A stretch of DNA of 64,000 nucleotides. Source: an uncultured Alphaproteobacteria bacterium (GTDB lineage: Bacteria > Pseudomonadota > Alphaproteobacteria > MPNO01 > UBA2964). A program made the position numbers and the translations under genes. The stretch's first letter is position 1. Every line of letters starts with the position of its first letter. The stretch spans positions 1,252,335 through 1,316,334 of the forward strand of contig OX638326.1 in assembly GCA_951812775.1 (NCBI GenBank), in the 5' to 3' direction. The notes under the pieces are model-generated. The model ran no database searches and was not told the DNA's origin. It saw only the letters and a program-made list of their open reading frames with translations. This document shows, piece by piece, positions 19,582 to 28,907 of this stretch.

Positions 19582-20462
19582 GTTTCGATATCACCTTTCT
19601 CCATTCGACCGGTGATATCTGTAACTTCTGCCGAGTCGCGCTCCTCAATCGGAATATCGCGACCATCGCTAATGGTCCAGTCGATGGTAGGACCCGGTAA
19701 TCCAACGTAAAACGGCACGTCGTTGTCACGTGCTGCCAAGGCCTTAAGATATGTCCCGATCTTGTTCGCAACATCTCCGGCCGCCGGCATTGTCGACAAT
19801 TACAGTATGAGGCACGCCATGCTGGCCAAGTTCCCAGGCAGTAAGACCTGCCCCTTGATTGCGGGGTCGGGTTTCATCAACCCAGACATGTACAGGTATC
19901 ACCTGTTCATGGGCGACATAGATCGGTGCTGTCGCGGTGCCCCAATCAACTGTCGCCAGCCAACCAGCATTGCAGTGCGTAAGGACATTGACCGGACGTT
20001 TCCGATCCACCCTGTCCCAGATATCGCGAATAAGTTGAACGCCATGATCTCCGATAGAGCGGCACATCGCGACGTCTTCATCGCAAATCTCTGCAGCCCG
20101 GCCATAGGCAGCCGCTACCCGATCACTTGGAGATAATGGCGTTAGAGCCTCTTTCATATCATCCAGCGCCCAGCGCAAATTGACAGCTGTCGGCCGGGTC
20201 TGGAGAAGCAGTTCGTAGGCAGCCTGTAACGCCCCGTCAGAAGCGTCTTCTCGAACGGCAAGGGCACACATACCATAGGCCGCCGTCGCACCAATCAGAG
20301 GGGCGCCACGGACCTGCATGGAGCGTATTGCGTGGGCCGCATCGTCGACAGAGTTTAAAGAGAGTGTAATGAACTCATGAGGCAGACGTGTTTGGTCAAT
20401 AATCTCAACGGTTTCGCCATTCTGAGCGAGCCAAATCGTCCGAAACGGGACACCATCAACGT

Positions 20463-21350
20463 TCATGGACTCAGAACCCGTCCTGCAATTGCATCCAGTT
20501 TCTGCACCATTTGAGCATCCCGCGCATCTGGAGCAGTAATAATCGCGACGTCGAGGGCATTGTGGCAGCCCTCTTCACAATTTTCTGACCGACCACTGAC
20601 GAGCGGCGCCAGGTTAACGACCAGCTGCTTCGCAGCCGCGGCATTTTCAATCAAAACTTTTATCACCGACTCTACGGTTACGTCGTCGTGATCTTCATGC
20701 CAACAGTCATAATCCGTAACCATCGCAACGGTTGCGTAGCACATCTCTGCTTCACGAGCGAGTTTGGCCTCCGGCATGTTCGTCATGCCTATAACGTCGC
20801 ACCCCCAACTGCGATAAAGCTCACTTTCCGCACGTGTGGAGAATTGAGGCCCTTCCATAACAAGATAGGTTCCGCCGCACACAACCTCATTGGACAAGCC
20901 ATTCGCTGCCTGCTCGATGAAACCACCCAATCGGCGGCAGACCGGATCAGCCATCGATACATGGGCAACGAGACCATCGCCGAAAAAGCTTTTTTCGCAG
21001 GCAAAGGTCCGATCGATAAACTGATCAACGATCACAAATGTACCAGGCGGCAACTCTTCCTTTAAGGAGCCAACGGCGCTTAGCGAAACGATCTCCGTAC
21101 AGCCCGCCCGTTTCATCGCCTCAATATTGGCTCGGAAGTTCAATCCGCTCGGAGGTATTTTGTGCCCACGGCCATGGCGCGGTAGAAACACGATCTGCTG
21201 TCCATCAAGCTCCCCGAACAGCAAATCATCTGACGGCCTCCCAAAGGACGTTTCAACGCTTTCCCAACGCGTATTGGAAAGCCCGTCAATCTCGTAGAGG
21301 CCGCTGCCACCGATGACGCCGAGAACAGGTGTGTTTGCTGTGTCTGCCAT
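20463..21350 (-). CDS. mtnP: S-methyl-5'-thioadenosine phosphorylase
   Basis: Phosphorolysis of MTA, the by-product of polyamine and homoserine-lactone synthesis, to adenine and 5-methylthioribose-1-phosphate. The N-terminal GVIGGSGLY, the phosphate-binding PRHGRGH, the YLVMEGPQFSTRAES block and the GMTNMPEAKLAREAEMCY substrate region are intact. It has 295 residues. It is the promoter-proximal and only intact gene of the operon mtnP-mtnA-aldolase/SDR, so MTA would be cleaved but methylthioribose-1-P not further processed here unless paralogues exist. Confidence 0.95.
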   Translation of the reverse strand: MADTANTPVLGVIGGSGLYEIDGLSNTRWESVETSFGRPSDDLLFGELDGQQIVFLPRHGRGHKIPPSGLNFRANIEAMKRAGCTEIVSLSAVGSLKEELPPGTFVIVDQFIDRTFACEKSFFGDGLVAHVSMADPVCRRLGGFIEQAANGLSNEVVCGGTYLVMEGPQFSTRAESELYRSWGCDVIGMTNMPEAKLAREAEMCYATVAMVTDYDCWHEDHDDVTVESVIKVLIENAAAAKQLVVNLAPLVSGRSENCEEGCHNALDVAIITAPDARDAQMVQKLDAIAGRVLSP

Positions 21351-21370
21351 AACAATTCAATACCTACAAA

Positions 21371-21402
21371 ACAAAACCGGCGATGAAATATCATCGCCGG
21401 TT
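21371..21402 (-). terminator. Terminator of the petABC operon
   Basis: A perfect 12-base stem (AACCGGCGATGA/TCATCGCCGGTT) has a 4-base loop. On the minus strand it is followed by TTTTGTTTTGT. It lies between petC and the mtnP start, isolating the two minus-strand operons. Confidence 0.85.
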
Positions 21403-21449
21403 CGTTTATCACATGACAGGCATCAGCACGAGTGCCAACACCTGTGAAA

Positions 21450-22217
21450 TCAGTGTAAGTCTGACCAGACCTTACGTTTCACGCCGTACAGCATACCAGT
21501 CAAAATCAATAAGAAGAGAATGACTTTAACCCCCATCCGCTTCCGCCATTCAAGCTCGGGCTCCGCTGCCCAGGCAAGGAACGTCGTAACGTCACGGGCC
21601 ATCTGATCGATAGTAGCTTTGGTTTTATCAGCGTATTCTACAGCACCCTCCGCGAGCGGTGGCGCCATAGCAATCTGGTTACCCGCGAAATACAAATTGT
21701 AGGACATCCCTTCCGCGAGCTTTTGGTCTTTCGGCGGCTGTTTATAACCGGTGAGCAATGCATGCAGGTAATTTGCCCCACCTACTCTCGCTTTGGTCAT
21801 CAGCGTTAGATCTGGTGGGAAAGCCCCGTTATTCCCGGCACGTGCGGCCTGTTCATTTGGAAAGGGTTTTACGAAACGATCACCTGGCTGGGCGGGACGC
21901 TGAAACATCTCGCCTTCATCATTTGGACCGTCAGTTACCTCCTTGGCGGCGGCAATTTTCTTCACCTGATCTTCGGTGAAACCAATGTCCATGAGGTTGC
22001 GATAAGCCAATAGCCGAACTGAATGGCACGCGGCGCAGACTTCGTTATAGACTTGAAAGCCGCGTTGCAGTGATCCGCGATCAAACGTGCCAAAGAGACC
22101 CGAGAACGACCATTGCTGCTCGGGTGGTTTTACGGCACTGCCAGCAGCCACAGCATTACCGGAGGCAAGAACCACAACCGAAAGAGCCGCTGCGCCGCTC
22201 ATCAAATACTTGCGCAT
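21450..22217 (-). CDS. petC: Cytochrome c1 of the bc1 complex
   Basis: A membrane-anchored c-type cytochrome passing electrons from the Rieske protein to soluble cytochrome c. The Sec signal peptide is residues 1-24. The haem motif CAACH is near residue 57 and the likely axial Met is in QIAMAPPL. A single C-terminal membrane helix (VILFLLILTGMLYGV) anchors it. It is the last gene of petABC; the start overlaps the petB stop by one base. Confidence 0.95.
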   Translation of the reverse strand: MRKYLMSGAAALSVVVLASGNAVAAGSAVKPPEQQWSFSGLFGTFDRGSLQRGFQVYNEVCAACHSVRLLAYRNLMDIGFTEDQVKKIAAAKEVTDGPNDEGEMFQRPAQPGDRFVKPFPNEQAARAGNNGAFPPDLTLMTKARVGGANYLHALLTGYKQPPKDQKLAEGMSYNLYFAGNQIAMAPPLAEGAVEYADKTKATIDQMARDVTTFLAWAAEPELEWRKRMGVKVILFLLILTGMLYGVKRKVWSDLH

Positions 22218-23518
22218 CAGGCTTTCTCCATCGGCTTGGTACTGGCGGCAGAGGAAGACCCCCCGCCTCCTTTGAGGACTGGTTCACTAATACTCGTCGG
22301 CAAAGGCTTGGTTTTTCCGAAGAAACCCAGCAACGGAATGATGACAATAAAATGCAGGAAGTAATAAGCAGTCGCAGCCTGGGCGATATACGTCCAAGGC
22401 GCTTCAGCTGGTTTAGCACCGCAAATACCCAGAATGACGCAATCAATGACGAGCAACCAGAAGAACTGCTTATAAATCGGCCGGAAACGGGCACTTTTGA
22501 CGGGTGAACGATCAAGCCATGGCAGAATAAACAGCACCAAGATTGAGGCAAACATCGCCAGAACCCCTGCCAGCTTAGCTGACATCAACCATGAGATTGG
22601 CAGGTAAATGAGAGCATCCGCCGTAAAGGACCGCAAGATCGCGTAGAACGGCAGGAAATACCATTCAGGCACGATATGTGGCGGCGTAACCAGTGGATTG
22701 GCCTCGATGTAATTATCAGGGTGACCCAGGTAATTTGGTGCGAAGAACACAAACCCGAAGAACAGAACCAAAAAGACCCCTAAACCAAACAAATCTTTGA
22801 CTGTGTAGTACGGATGGAACGGGATCGTGTCCTGCGGTGACTTTGTATCAATGCCAATCGGGTTGCTTGAACCATGCTGATGCAAGGCAACAATATGCAG
22901 CACAACGACACCCACCAATACGAAGGGCAATAGATAATGCAGACTAAAGAAACGATTCAGCGTCGGGTTATCGACTGAAAAACCACCCCAGAGCAGCGTA
23001 ACGATAGAGTCACCAACAATAGGGATTGCCGAGAACAGATTGGTGATAACCGTGGCGCCCCAGAAGCTCATCTGACCCCAGGGAAGCACGTAACCGAGGA
23101 AGGCCGTCGCCATCATGATCAGCAGGATAACAACACCGAGCATCCACAGGAGTTCTCTCGGGGATTTATAGGAGCCGAAATACAACCCTCTAAAGATATG
23201 GATGAAGACCACTATGAAGAAAGCGGAGGCCCCGTTCATATGGATATAACGGATCAACCAGCCGTAATTGACATCCCGCATGATGCGTTCGACAGAGTCA
23301 AAAGCGAAGGCCGTATGCGGCGTATAATGCATCGCCAGCACAATGCCGGTAACGATCATAATGACCAGAATAATCCCCGCCAGAGAACCAAAGTTCCACC
23401 AGTAGTTCAGATTCTTCGGTGTTGGGTATTCATGAAGCTCGTGCTCCATGAAGGTAAAAACCGGCAGCCGGTAATCGATCCAGGCAATGATCGGGTTTTT
23501 AAACTTAGAATCGCGCAT
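22217..23518 (-). CDS. petB: Cytochrome b of the bc1 complex
   Basis: The integral membrane subunit holding both b haems and the quinol sites. At 433 residues it has eight expected helices. The Qo-site PEWY motif is present ([15 protein letters not shown]). Axial His pairs lie in helices two and four ([15 protein letters not shown]). A short Ser/Gly-rich C-terminal extension ([10 protein letters not shown]) is lineage-specific. It is the middle gene of petABC. Confidence 0.96.
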   Translation of the reverse strand: MRDSKFKNPIIAWIDYRLPVFTFMEHELHEYPTPKNLNYWWNFGSLAGIILVIMIVTGIVLAMHYTPHTAFAFDSVERIMRDVNYGWLIRYIHMNGASAFFIVVFIHIFRGLYFGSYKSPRELLWMLGVVILLIMMATAFLGYVLPWGQMSFWGATVITNLFSAIPIVGDSIVTLLWGGFSVDNPTLNRFFSLHYLLPFVLVGVVVLHIVALHQHGSSNPIGIDTKSPQDTIPFHPYYTVKDLFGLGVFLVLFFGFVFFAPNYLGHPDNYIEANPLVTPPHIVPEWYFLPFYAILRSFTADALIYLPISWLMSAKLAGVLAMFASILVLFILPWLDRSPVKSARFRPIYKQFFWLLVIDCVILGICGAKPAEAPWTYIAQAATAYYFLHFIVIIPLLGFFGKTKPLPTSISEPVLKGGGGSSSAASTKPMEKA

Positions 23519-23529
23519 CCAGTTTTCTC

Positions 23530-24093
23530 CTAACCGATCTTAACGAGCTTATCCGACAAAAACTTATATGCCGGGACCGGAAGATTTTTGGGCGCGGGTC
23601 CTTTGCGGATCCGCCCTGATGTATCGTAATGGGAGCCATGGCAGGGGCAGAACCAGCCGCCAAACTCGCCTTTTACTTCACCTTGCTTGGTGCCCGACGG
23701 GATACAACCCAGATGGGTGCAAACACCAACAATGATTAGCCATTCGGGCTTTTGTGCGCGCTTTGCATCGGCTTCAGGATCAGGAAGACTGGCGAGATCG
23801 ACAGCACCCGCAGCCTTGATCTGCGCTTCGGTTCGACGCACGATAAAGACAGGTTTCCCTTGCCATTTAACCAGCACGCGTTGACCCGGTTTTATGGGTT
23901 CCAGATTAACTTCAGTCGTTGATGCCGCCAGCGTATCTGCCGCCGGGTTCATTTGATCTATGAGTAGCCAGGCCGCAGCTGCCGCACCAAAAGCCCCAAA
24001 GGCCCCTGTTGCCAACATCAGAAAATCGCGCCTGGTTTCACCTTCTTCGGCGCCATGAGCGCCGTCGCCAGCCGTATCAGCAGAACTCGCCAT
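23530..24093 (-). CDS. petA: Rieske iron-sulfur subunit of the bc1 complex
   Basis: Carries the [2Fe-2S] cluster that takes electrons from quinol. Both cluster boxes are intact ([10 protein letters not shown] and CPCHGSHYD). The N-terminal twin-arginine sequence [17 protein letters not shown] is the Tat anchor. I chose the ATG at 24093 ([11 protein letters not shown]), which has GGGA upstream, over an in-frame codon at 24138. It is the first gene of petABC. Confidence 0.95.
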   Translation of the reverse strand: MASSADTAGDGAHGAEEGETRRDFLMLATGAFGAFGAAAAAWLLIDQMNPAADTLAASTTEVNLEPIKPGQRVLVKWQGKPVFIVRRTEAQIKAAGAVDLASLPDPEADAKRAQKPEWLIIVGVCTHLGCIPSGTKQGEVKGEFGGWFCPCHGSHYDTSGRIRKGPAPKNLPVPAYKFLSDKLVKIG

Positions 24094-24242
24094 TATGTCC
24101 CTCTTGGTTATATCCGCGCACATGTCGCGGCTCTGCAAAGGTACCTGTTATCATTAACGCACCAACAGATTCAAACACTGCGGCCTTACGCCGCAGCATG
24201 TTCGAAATGCTGGCAATACGTGCCCTTGTAACGGGGCACGGG

Positions 24243-24248
24243 TATAAT
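24243..24248 (+). promoter_or_regulatory. Candidate -10 element (TATAAT) for trmL-hemF
   Basis: A perfect TATAAT stands 33 bases before the trmL start, in the divergent petA/trmL gap. No convincing -35 box was found. A CTGCGGC/GCCGCAG hairpin at 24178-24196 lies in the same gap. Confidence 0.35.
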
Positions 24249-24280
24249 CGAAAAAGACCTTAATGCAAAGGTCGTTAACC

Positions 24281-24751
24281 ATGCGAATATCGTTATATCA
24301 ACCTGATATCCCCCAGAATACTGGCACTATTCTAAGGATGGCTGCGTGTTTGGATGTCGGCGTGGACATCATTGAACCTTGCGGTTTCATTTTGGATAAC
24401 AAACGACTGAGAAGATCAGGCATGGATTATCTCGATAAGGTGGATTTAACGCGGCATATTTCATGGAGTCATTTCAAGGAGGACTGCGTCAGTTCCGAAG
24501 ACAGGTTGGTCCTGCTTACAACTTCAGGAGATGTGCCATATTGCGAGTTTTCCTTTCTGCCCAATGACAGATTGTTACTGGGTCGTGAAAGTGCGGGCGC
24601 GCCGCAGGAAGTTCATGATGCTGCAGACGCCAGACTATGTATCCCTATGGCAGGTGGTGCCCGCTCGCTGAATATTGCCATGGCCTGTTCGATGGTGTTG
24701 GGTGAAGCCATGCGACAGACCAATAATTTTTCCGCAGGAAATGTAAAATGA
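24281..24751 (+). CDS. trmL: tRNA (cytidine(34)-2'-O)-methyltransferase
   Basis: A SPOUT-fold enzyme that methylates the wobble base of some tRNA-Leu. The start at 24281 gives the family N-terminus [17 protein letters not shown]; an upstream in-frame ATG (24263) adds six unconserved residues. The trefoil-knot SAM site is intact ([11 protein letters not shown], then [17 protein letters not shown]). The stop overlaps the hemF start (ATGA). Confidence 0.93.
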   Translation: MRISLYQPDIPQNTGTILRMAACLDVGVDIIEPCGFILDNKRLRRSGMDYLDKVDLTRHISWSHFKEDCVSSEDRLVLLTTSGDVPYCEFSFLPNDRLLLGRESAGAPQEVHDAADARLCIPMAGGARSLNIAMACSMVLGEAMRQTNNFSAGNVK

Positions 24752-25614
24752 CCCGGACTCTCGACCAAAAAAAGGAAGCCGCCACGCAATGGTTTGCAGA
24801 GCTCCGTGATTCGATCTGTGCCGAGTTCGAAGCCATCGAACAGGAAGGTGGCGCGAATGCCGCAGGCGAGCCCGTCGGATCATTCGAACGCAAAACCTGG
24901 CAGCGCAAAGATCATACCGGTGCCGATGGCGGTGGCGGCACCATGTCGGTGATGCATGGTCGCGTTTTCGAAAAGGTTGGAGTCAATATTTCGACGGTCT
25001 ATGGCGAGTTTTCACCCGAATTCCGGAAGGAAATCCCGGGTGCGGAAGAAAACCCTGAATTTTGGGCGGCAGGCATTTCGCTGGTCGCCCATATGTGCTC
25101 GCCATTGGTCCCCGCTGTACATATGAACACCCGCTTTATTTCGACTTCCAAATCCTGGTTTGGTGGCGGGACGGACCTGACGCCAATGCTGACCGATGAC
25201 GCAGCGGCCAAAGAATTTCACACCGAACTTGAGGCTACGTGCACCAGGCATGATGAAACTTATTACGAAAAATTCAAAAAATGGTGTGACGAATATTTCT
25301 TTTTGCCACACCGCGATGAACCGCGTGGAATTGGCGGCATCTTTTACGATTATGTTGATACCGGCGATTGGGACGCGGACTTTGCCTTCACCAAAGATGT
25401 TGGTCAGACATTCCTGAAAACATACCCCTCAATCGTTCGAGCCCGAAAAGATCAACTATGGAGCGATGAGCAGCGCGAGCAGCAGTTGATCAAACGGGGG
25501 CGCTATGTGGAATTCAATCTGCTGCACGATCGTGGCACCAAATTTGGACTCAAAACAGGCGGCAATGTTAAAGCCATCTTGATGTCAATGCCACCTGTCG
25601 CAAAATGGTCGTGA
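24748..25614 (+). CDS. hemF: Oxygen-dependent coproporphyrinogen III oxidase
   Basis: Oxidative decarboxylation of coproporphyrinogen III to protoporphyrinogen IX in haem synthesis, requiring O2. Family blocks are intact: [32 protein letters not shown] and [19 protein letters not shown]. The length, 288 residues, is usual. It is coupled to trmL, an arrangement common in alphaproteobacteria, and supports an aerobic lifestyle with the bc1 complex next door. Confidence 0.95.
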   Translation: MTRTLDQKKEAATQWFAELRDSICAEFEAIEQEGGANAAGEPVGSFERKTWQRKDHTGADGGGGTMSVMHGRVFEKVGVNISTVYGEFSPEFRKEIPGAEENPEFWAAGISLVAHMCSPLVPAVHMNTRFISTSKSWFGGGTDLTPMLTDDAAAKEFHTELEATCTRHDETYYEKFKKWCDEYFFLPHRDEPRGIGGIFYDYVDTGDWDADFAFTKDVGQTFLKTYPSIVRARKDQLWSDEQREQQLIKRGRYVEFNLLHDRGTKFGLKTGGNVKAILMSMPPVAKWS

Positions 25615-25678
25615 CAGGCTGGCCAACTTACATCGGCTCGTTATAGTGGCAGTCAGACAATTAAATTCCGGAGGAGTT

Positions 25679-26235
25679 ATGACTCGGTTCGCCGTACTTA
25701 CAGCCGCTATTTTTTTCGCTGTTACATCATCCGTCACGCATGCCGCGCAACCCAATCTTACGATTGATGCGTTTTTTGGCACCTTTAGCGGCGGTGGCGT
25801 TTCAGAGAATAAAGACAGTATCTACTTCGCAACGACTGCCCGAGACTTTGACGTAACAATCGCACCTGCTGGAACGGGTTTCAAAATTGACTGGACAAGT
25901 GTCATTCGTAAAGGCGGTGACCCCAGCAAGCCTGACATCCGCAAGCGTAAAAGCACCAAGACTTTGCGTGCCGCAGGCGCAGCGGGCGTCTTCCACTGTG
26001 CAACAAGTGGCGATCCGCTCAAAGGACAGGAAATGTGTTGGGCAAATATTACTGGCTCGACGCTCTATTATGCGCGTAAACAAAAAAGGCGTTTATGCAC
26101 TCCAGCAATATGACCGCACACTTTCTGGATGACCGCACACTTTCTGGCACGGGAATGAAGCTTGTTTTTAAGAGCACGCGCAGTGGCGAGCGGGTAAGAA
26201 CCGTTACTGGTCGTCTGGTTAAGACCGCGCGCTAA
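25679..26235 (+). pseudogene. Small secreted protein of unknown function, frameshifted twice
   Basis: The start at 25679 follows a strong GGAGGAG site and encodes a Sec signal (TRFAVLTAAIFFAVTSSVTHA). The frame holds to LYYAR near 26073 and then stops early. Restoring two bases (CGCGTA to CGCGCGTA) gives YYARVNKKGVYALQQYDRTLSG. A 19-base tandem duplication at 26110-26147 then breaks the frame again. Collapsing it yields GTGMKLVFKSTRSGERVRTVTGRLVK and a stop at 26235. The rebuilt protein is about 180 residues. The 3' end overlaps the convergent cca gene by 17 bases. I do not know the family's role. Confidence 0.75.
26110..26147 (+). repeat. 19-base exact tandem duplication
   Basis: ATGACCGCACACTTTCTGG occurs twice back to back (26110-26128 and 26129-26147). 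It shifts the reading frame of the secreted-protein gene. Confidence 0.97.
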
Positions 26236-27451
26236 CGAGTGATTCCAGGTGCTTTTGGCACGCAGCACGGTTCGCCACGAAATTATCAGCGATCCACCAG
26301 TCTTCGACCTGTCGAATCAAGTTACCAACGTCACTGCCCGTCGGCACTCCCATATCCAGAACATCCTGACCCGTAATCGAAAACTCGGGCACCGGATCAG
26401 TTTGCGGTTTGGAAAACAAGCTCAACCACTTTTGATCAGCAGACCGGGCGGCCCCGATCAGTACAAGTTCCCGAAACAGATCGGGCCCTAATCGGTAGAT
26501 CGCTACTCTGTTTTGTTTGATATTTGCTTGTGGGTCTGGTCGCAAGACTGGTCCACAAAGATCGCAAAGCAGATCGCGATCTACATTCGAAAGTTTCATT
26601 CGAGCGGAAAACGTCCCCGCCGACTCGCGATCAAAATTGCTGACTACCGCTAATCTTCTCAGATAGTCCGGTGCGCTTTCGGTAGCAACCTCCGCTTCTA
26701 TCAAAGCGGGCAGTCGGTCAAAATGGACCGCTTCGGGAAGCAAATGTGGCAGGACCTCATTCTGCTGCATTAATTCAAATGTCGGCAATGGATCAAGCGC
26801 AAGTAGTAATCGGGAGAGTTCTTTCCAGACGCGTTCCACAGAGAGGGTGCTGATTTTTGGTGCCATCTCACGACAAGCGGTGAGTGCTTCCTTGTCCGCT
26901 TCACCAACGCCATAAAAGGCGTAAAACCGAAAGAACCGCAATAATCTTAAAACATCTTCTTCAATCCGGCTGCGTGCATCGCCGACAAAACGGATGCGTC
27001 CTTTTTTCAGATCTGCCAGTCCGCCAACAGGATCAAAGACTGTCCCTTCAGCATCGCAATAAAGCGCGTTCAATGTTAAATCGCGCCGCGCCGCATCCTG
27101 CGCCCAGTCTGTCGTGAAACTCACCCGCGCCTGACGCCCGAATGTTTCCACATCGCGCCGCAGAGTTGTGATCTCAAACGGAATACCTTCACATATTGCG
27201 GTGATTGTACCGTGATCAATGCCTGTCGGAATGGCCCGCAGACCTGCTCGTTCGATAAGTTCGGTAACGCGTTCCGGCGTTTCGGGTGTCGCTATGTCGA
27301 TATCTTTGACCGGGAGACCCAGGAGTGCATCTCGGACACAACCACCAACGAAGCGTGCGGTCTGGCCTCCTGCCATCAATGCTTCCATGACAATGCGCGT
27401 TTGCGCATCAGCCATCCAGCTATGTACATCGATTGAGGCAGCGGGTTTCAC
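26219..27451 (-). CDS. cca: CCA tRNA nucleotidyltransferase
   Basis: Adds or repairs the 3' CCA end of tRNAs. The class II nucleotidyltransferase head is clear (RFVGGCVRDALLGL with KDIDIATP carrying the two catalytic Asp), followed by the RNA-binding GRIRFVGDARSRIEEDVLRLLR region. The start is GTG at 27451. At 410 residues it is normal for alphaproteobacteria. It is the last gene of DUF1285-nudL-DUF6111-cca. Confidence 0.93.
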   Translation of the reverse strand: MKPAASIDVHSWMADAQTRIVMEALMAGGQTARFVGGCVRDALLGLPVKDIDIATPETPERVTELIERAGLRAIPTGIDHGTITAICEGIPFEITTLRRDVETFGRQARVSFTTDWAQDAARRDLTLNALYCDAEGTVFDPVGGLADLKKGRIRFVGDARSRIEEDVLRLLRFFRFYAFYGVGEADKEALTACREMAPKISTLSVERVWKELSRLLLALDPLPTFELMQQNEVLPHLLPEAVHFDRLPALIEAEVATESAPDYLRRLAVVSNFDRESAGTFSARMKLSNVDRDLLCDLCGPVLRPDPQANIKQNRVAIYRLGPDLFRELVLIGAARSADQKWLSLFSKPQTDPVPEFSITGQDVLDMGVPTGSDVGNLIRQVEDWWIADNFVANRAACQKHLESLVSARS

Positions 27452-27466
27452 AGACCTCGCCCTTCA

Positions 27467-27688
27467 TTAGAAATCCAGCAGTTCGGGGTAAGCGATAATT
27501 GTAAAAACGGAAATAACCACTAACAAGCCACCTGACAAAATAAGCCATGTCCACGGAAGTGGTTCCCAATCTTCACGGGCAATGGCCTTGGACCCACCGA
27601 GTTTAGGGGGCGCAAAGGCTCTCCACAGAATATAAAACCCCGTTGGCGCGACCAGCGGCACTACGAACAATAAAATCAAACGGATCAT
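27467..27688 (-). CDS. Small membrane protein (DUF6111-like)
   Basis: A 73-residue protein with two hydrophobic helices (LILLFVVPLVAPTGFYILW and WTWLILSGGLLVVISVF) separated by a charged loop. It matches my memory of the DUF6111 family found between a CoA pyrophosphatase and cca in alphaproteobacteria; the function is unknown. The ATG overlaps the upstream stop (ATGA), so it is coupled to the Nudix gene. Confidence 0.7.
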   Translation of the reverse strand: MIRLILLFVVPLVAPTGFYILWRAFAPPKLGGSKAIAREDWEPLPWTWLILSGGLLVVISVFTIIAYPELLDF

Positions 27689-28281
27689 GCGTTCCTCACC
27701 ATCTTCCCCAACTCAACCAAAATGCGGGCGGTCAGACCCCAAATATAGTGATCATTATAGGGCATCACATAATATTCTCGCGATTTTCCGCGTTCGTCAC
27801 GCGTTTCCAAGCGATGATTTTCCGGATCAATAACGAAATTCATCGGAACTTCAAATATTTTAGCCACCTCGGAAGGATCAGGTGCGAGGGTCATCGGCGG
27901 TTGAACCAGCCCGACCACCGGCATAACGCGATACCCAGTTCCGGTATCTCGAGCATTCATTCTCCCAAGTACTTCAATAGTTGTCTTCGACAATCCAACT
28001 TCTTCTTCGGTTTCTCGTAAGGCCGTTTCTTCGGGAGTCTCCTCTCCTGGTTCCACCCGCCCCCCAGGGAAGGCAATTTGCCCAGCGTGATCCGACATGG
28101 TGTCGGTCCGTTGGGTCAAAAGAACTGTCATCCCGTCTACTCTATCAATAAGGGGGACAAGAACTGCCGCCGATCGCAACTGTTTCCCGGCATCTTCAGG
28201 CGCCGGCCAAATATTGCCAGGCGCACATGGATTGGGACCGATGCATGGTCCAACAAAAATTTTTTCTAAAAGATCACGCAT
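27685..28281 (-). CDS. CoA pyrophosphatase (Nudix hydrolase)
   Basis: Hydrolyses CoA or acyl-CoA to 3',5'-ADP and phosphopantetheine. The Nudix box is complete (GGRVEPGEETPEE then LRETEEEVGL), preceded by the LLTQRTDTMSDHAGQIAFPG segment that marks the CoA-pyrophosphatase subgroup. It has 198 residues and lies 20 bases after the DUF1285 gene in the same operon. Confidence 0.9.
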   Translation of the reverse strand: MRDLLEKIFVGPCIGPNPCAPGNIWPAPEDAGKQLRSAAVLVPLIDRVDGMTVLLTQRTDTMSDHAGQIAFPGGRVEPGEETPEETALRETEEEVGLSKTTIEVLGRMNARDTGTGYRVMPVVGLVQPPMTLAPDPSEVAKIFEVPMNFVIDPENHRLETRDERGKSREYYVMPYNDHYIWGLTARILVELGKMVRNA

Positions 28282-28301
28282 TATTTGTATCAGCGGTTAA
28301 A

Positions 28302-28877
28302 TCAATCAGCGAGACCCAAGCTAAACCAAACACCGTCACTCCACACACCCAGAATTGTTCCGTCCTCGCTTGGTTTTTCAACCGCAAGCTCGACAAGGTC
28401 ATAGAAAACTGCACGGGCAATAAGGGCCTCGATTCCTTCCCGAACCTGCAAATAGGGAGAAGGTTCGTTGGTCGCAGAATCGACCACCACTCTGATAGGA
28501 TTCTCTGATCCTGCGATCACAATATCGTCAACATTGGTCCTAAATTTCAGGCACTGATTCTCCCCTGTGCCTTCGACGGACATTTCGATGGCCTGAAACG
28601 GCGCGTCCTCGACCTGAATCCGGCACTTTTCCGCCGACGTCTCAAGCCAGAATTCACCTAGGTCATTTCGATTTAATACAGAAGCAAACAGTTTTACGAG
28701 TTGTTTTCGCTCAATGGGAGAGCCATGATAATACCAGGTACCGTCACGGGCGATACGCATGTCGATATCGCCACAAAATAGCTGGCCGTTCGGAACGCCG
28801 GATTTGTCGCCAAGAAGACCGCCCTCAAGCGACTCCTTTAAATCGTCGCCAGGGTTATCGGAAAGTGGCTTACCCAT
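28302..28877 (-). CDS. DUF1285 domain-containing protein
   Basis: A 191-residue soluble protein of unknown function. The DUF1285 pattern is visible: DIDMRIARDGTWYYHGSPIE near the start of the domain, FRTNVDDIVIAG in the middle and LGVWSDGVWFSLG at the end. It heads the nudL-DUF6111-cca operon. Its ATG is only 30 bases from the divergent moxR-type start, so the promoters of the two operons must overlap the coding starts. Confidence 0.85.
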   Translation of the reverse strand: MGKPLSDNPGDDLKESLEGGLLGDKSGVPNGQLFCGDIDMRIARDGTWYYHGSPIERKQLVKLFASVLNRNDLGEFWLETSAEKCRIQVEDAPFQAIEMSVEGTGENQCLKFRTNVDDIVIAGSENPIRVVVDSATNEPSPYLQVREGIEALIARAVFYDLVELAVEKPSEDGTILGVWSDGVWFSLGLAD

Positions 28878-28907
28878 GGTGCGCCGCCTGCGTCATGGAG
28901 ACTCTAT

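Larger units (their letters stand above)
18143..20466 (-). pseudogene. mtnA: S-methyl-5-thioribose-1-phosphate isomerase, disrupted by IS and deletion
   Basis: MtnA converts 5-methylthioribose-1-P to 5-methylthioribulose-1-P. Three pieces are recognisable. The N-terminal part runs from the ATG at 20466 to VIVDNAGG near 19797 (VRGAPLIGATAAYG, THCNAGWLATVDWGTA). The middle part covers [18 protein letters not shown] to [10 protein letters not shown] (about 19795-19582). The C-terminal part covers VWVTPVGSTAANYGFDVTP to GLYPGK (18294-18143). Between the first two, about 20 residues that normally carry a conserved VG(T/A)DR motif are missing and the frame shifts. Between the last two lies the IS. 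Removing the IS and one 4-base duplication gives in-frame IETVWVTPVG. Its start overlaps the mtnP stop (ATGA). Confidence 0.88.

Noticed and set aside
19068..19799. A 243-codon minus-strand frame from mtnA into the IS
   Set aside because: It is the middle part of mtnA read on into IS sequence; the IS part is antisense to the transposase.
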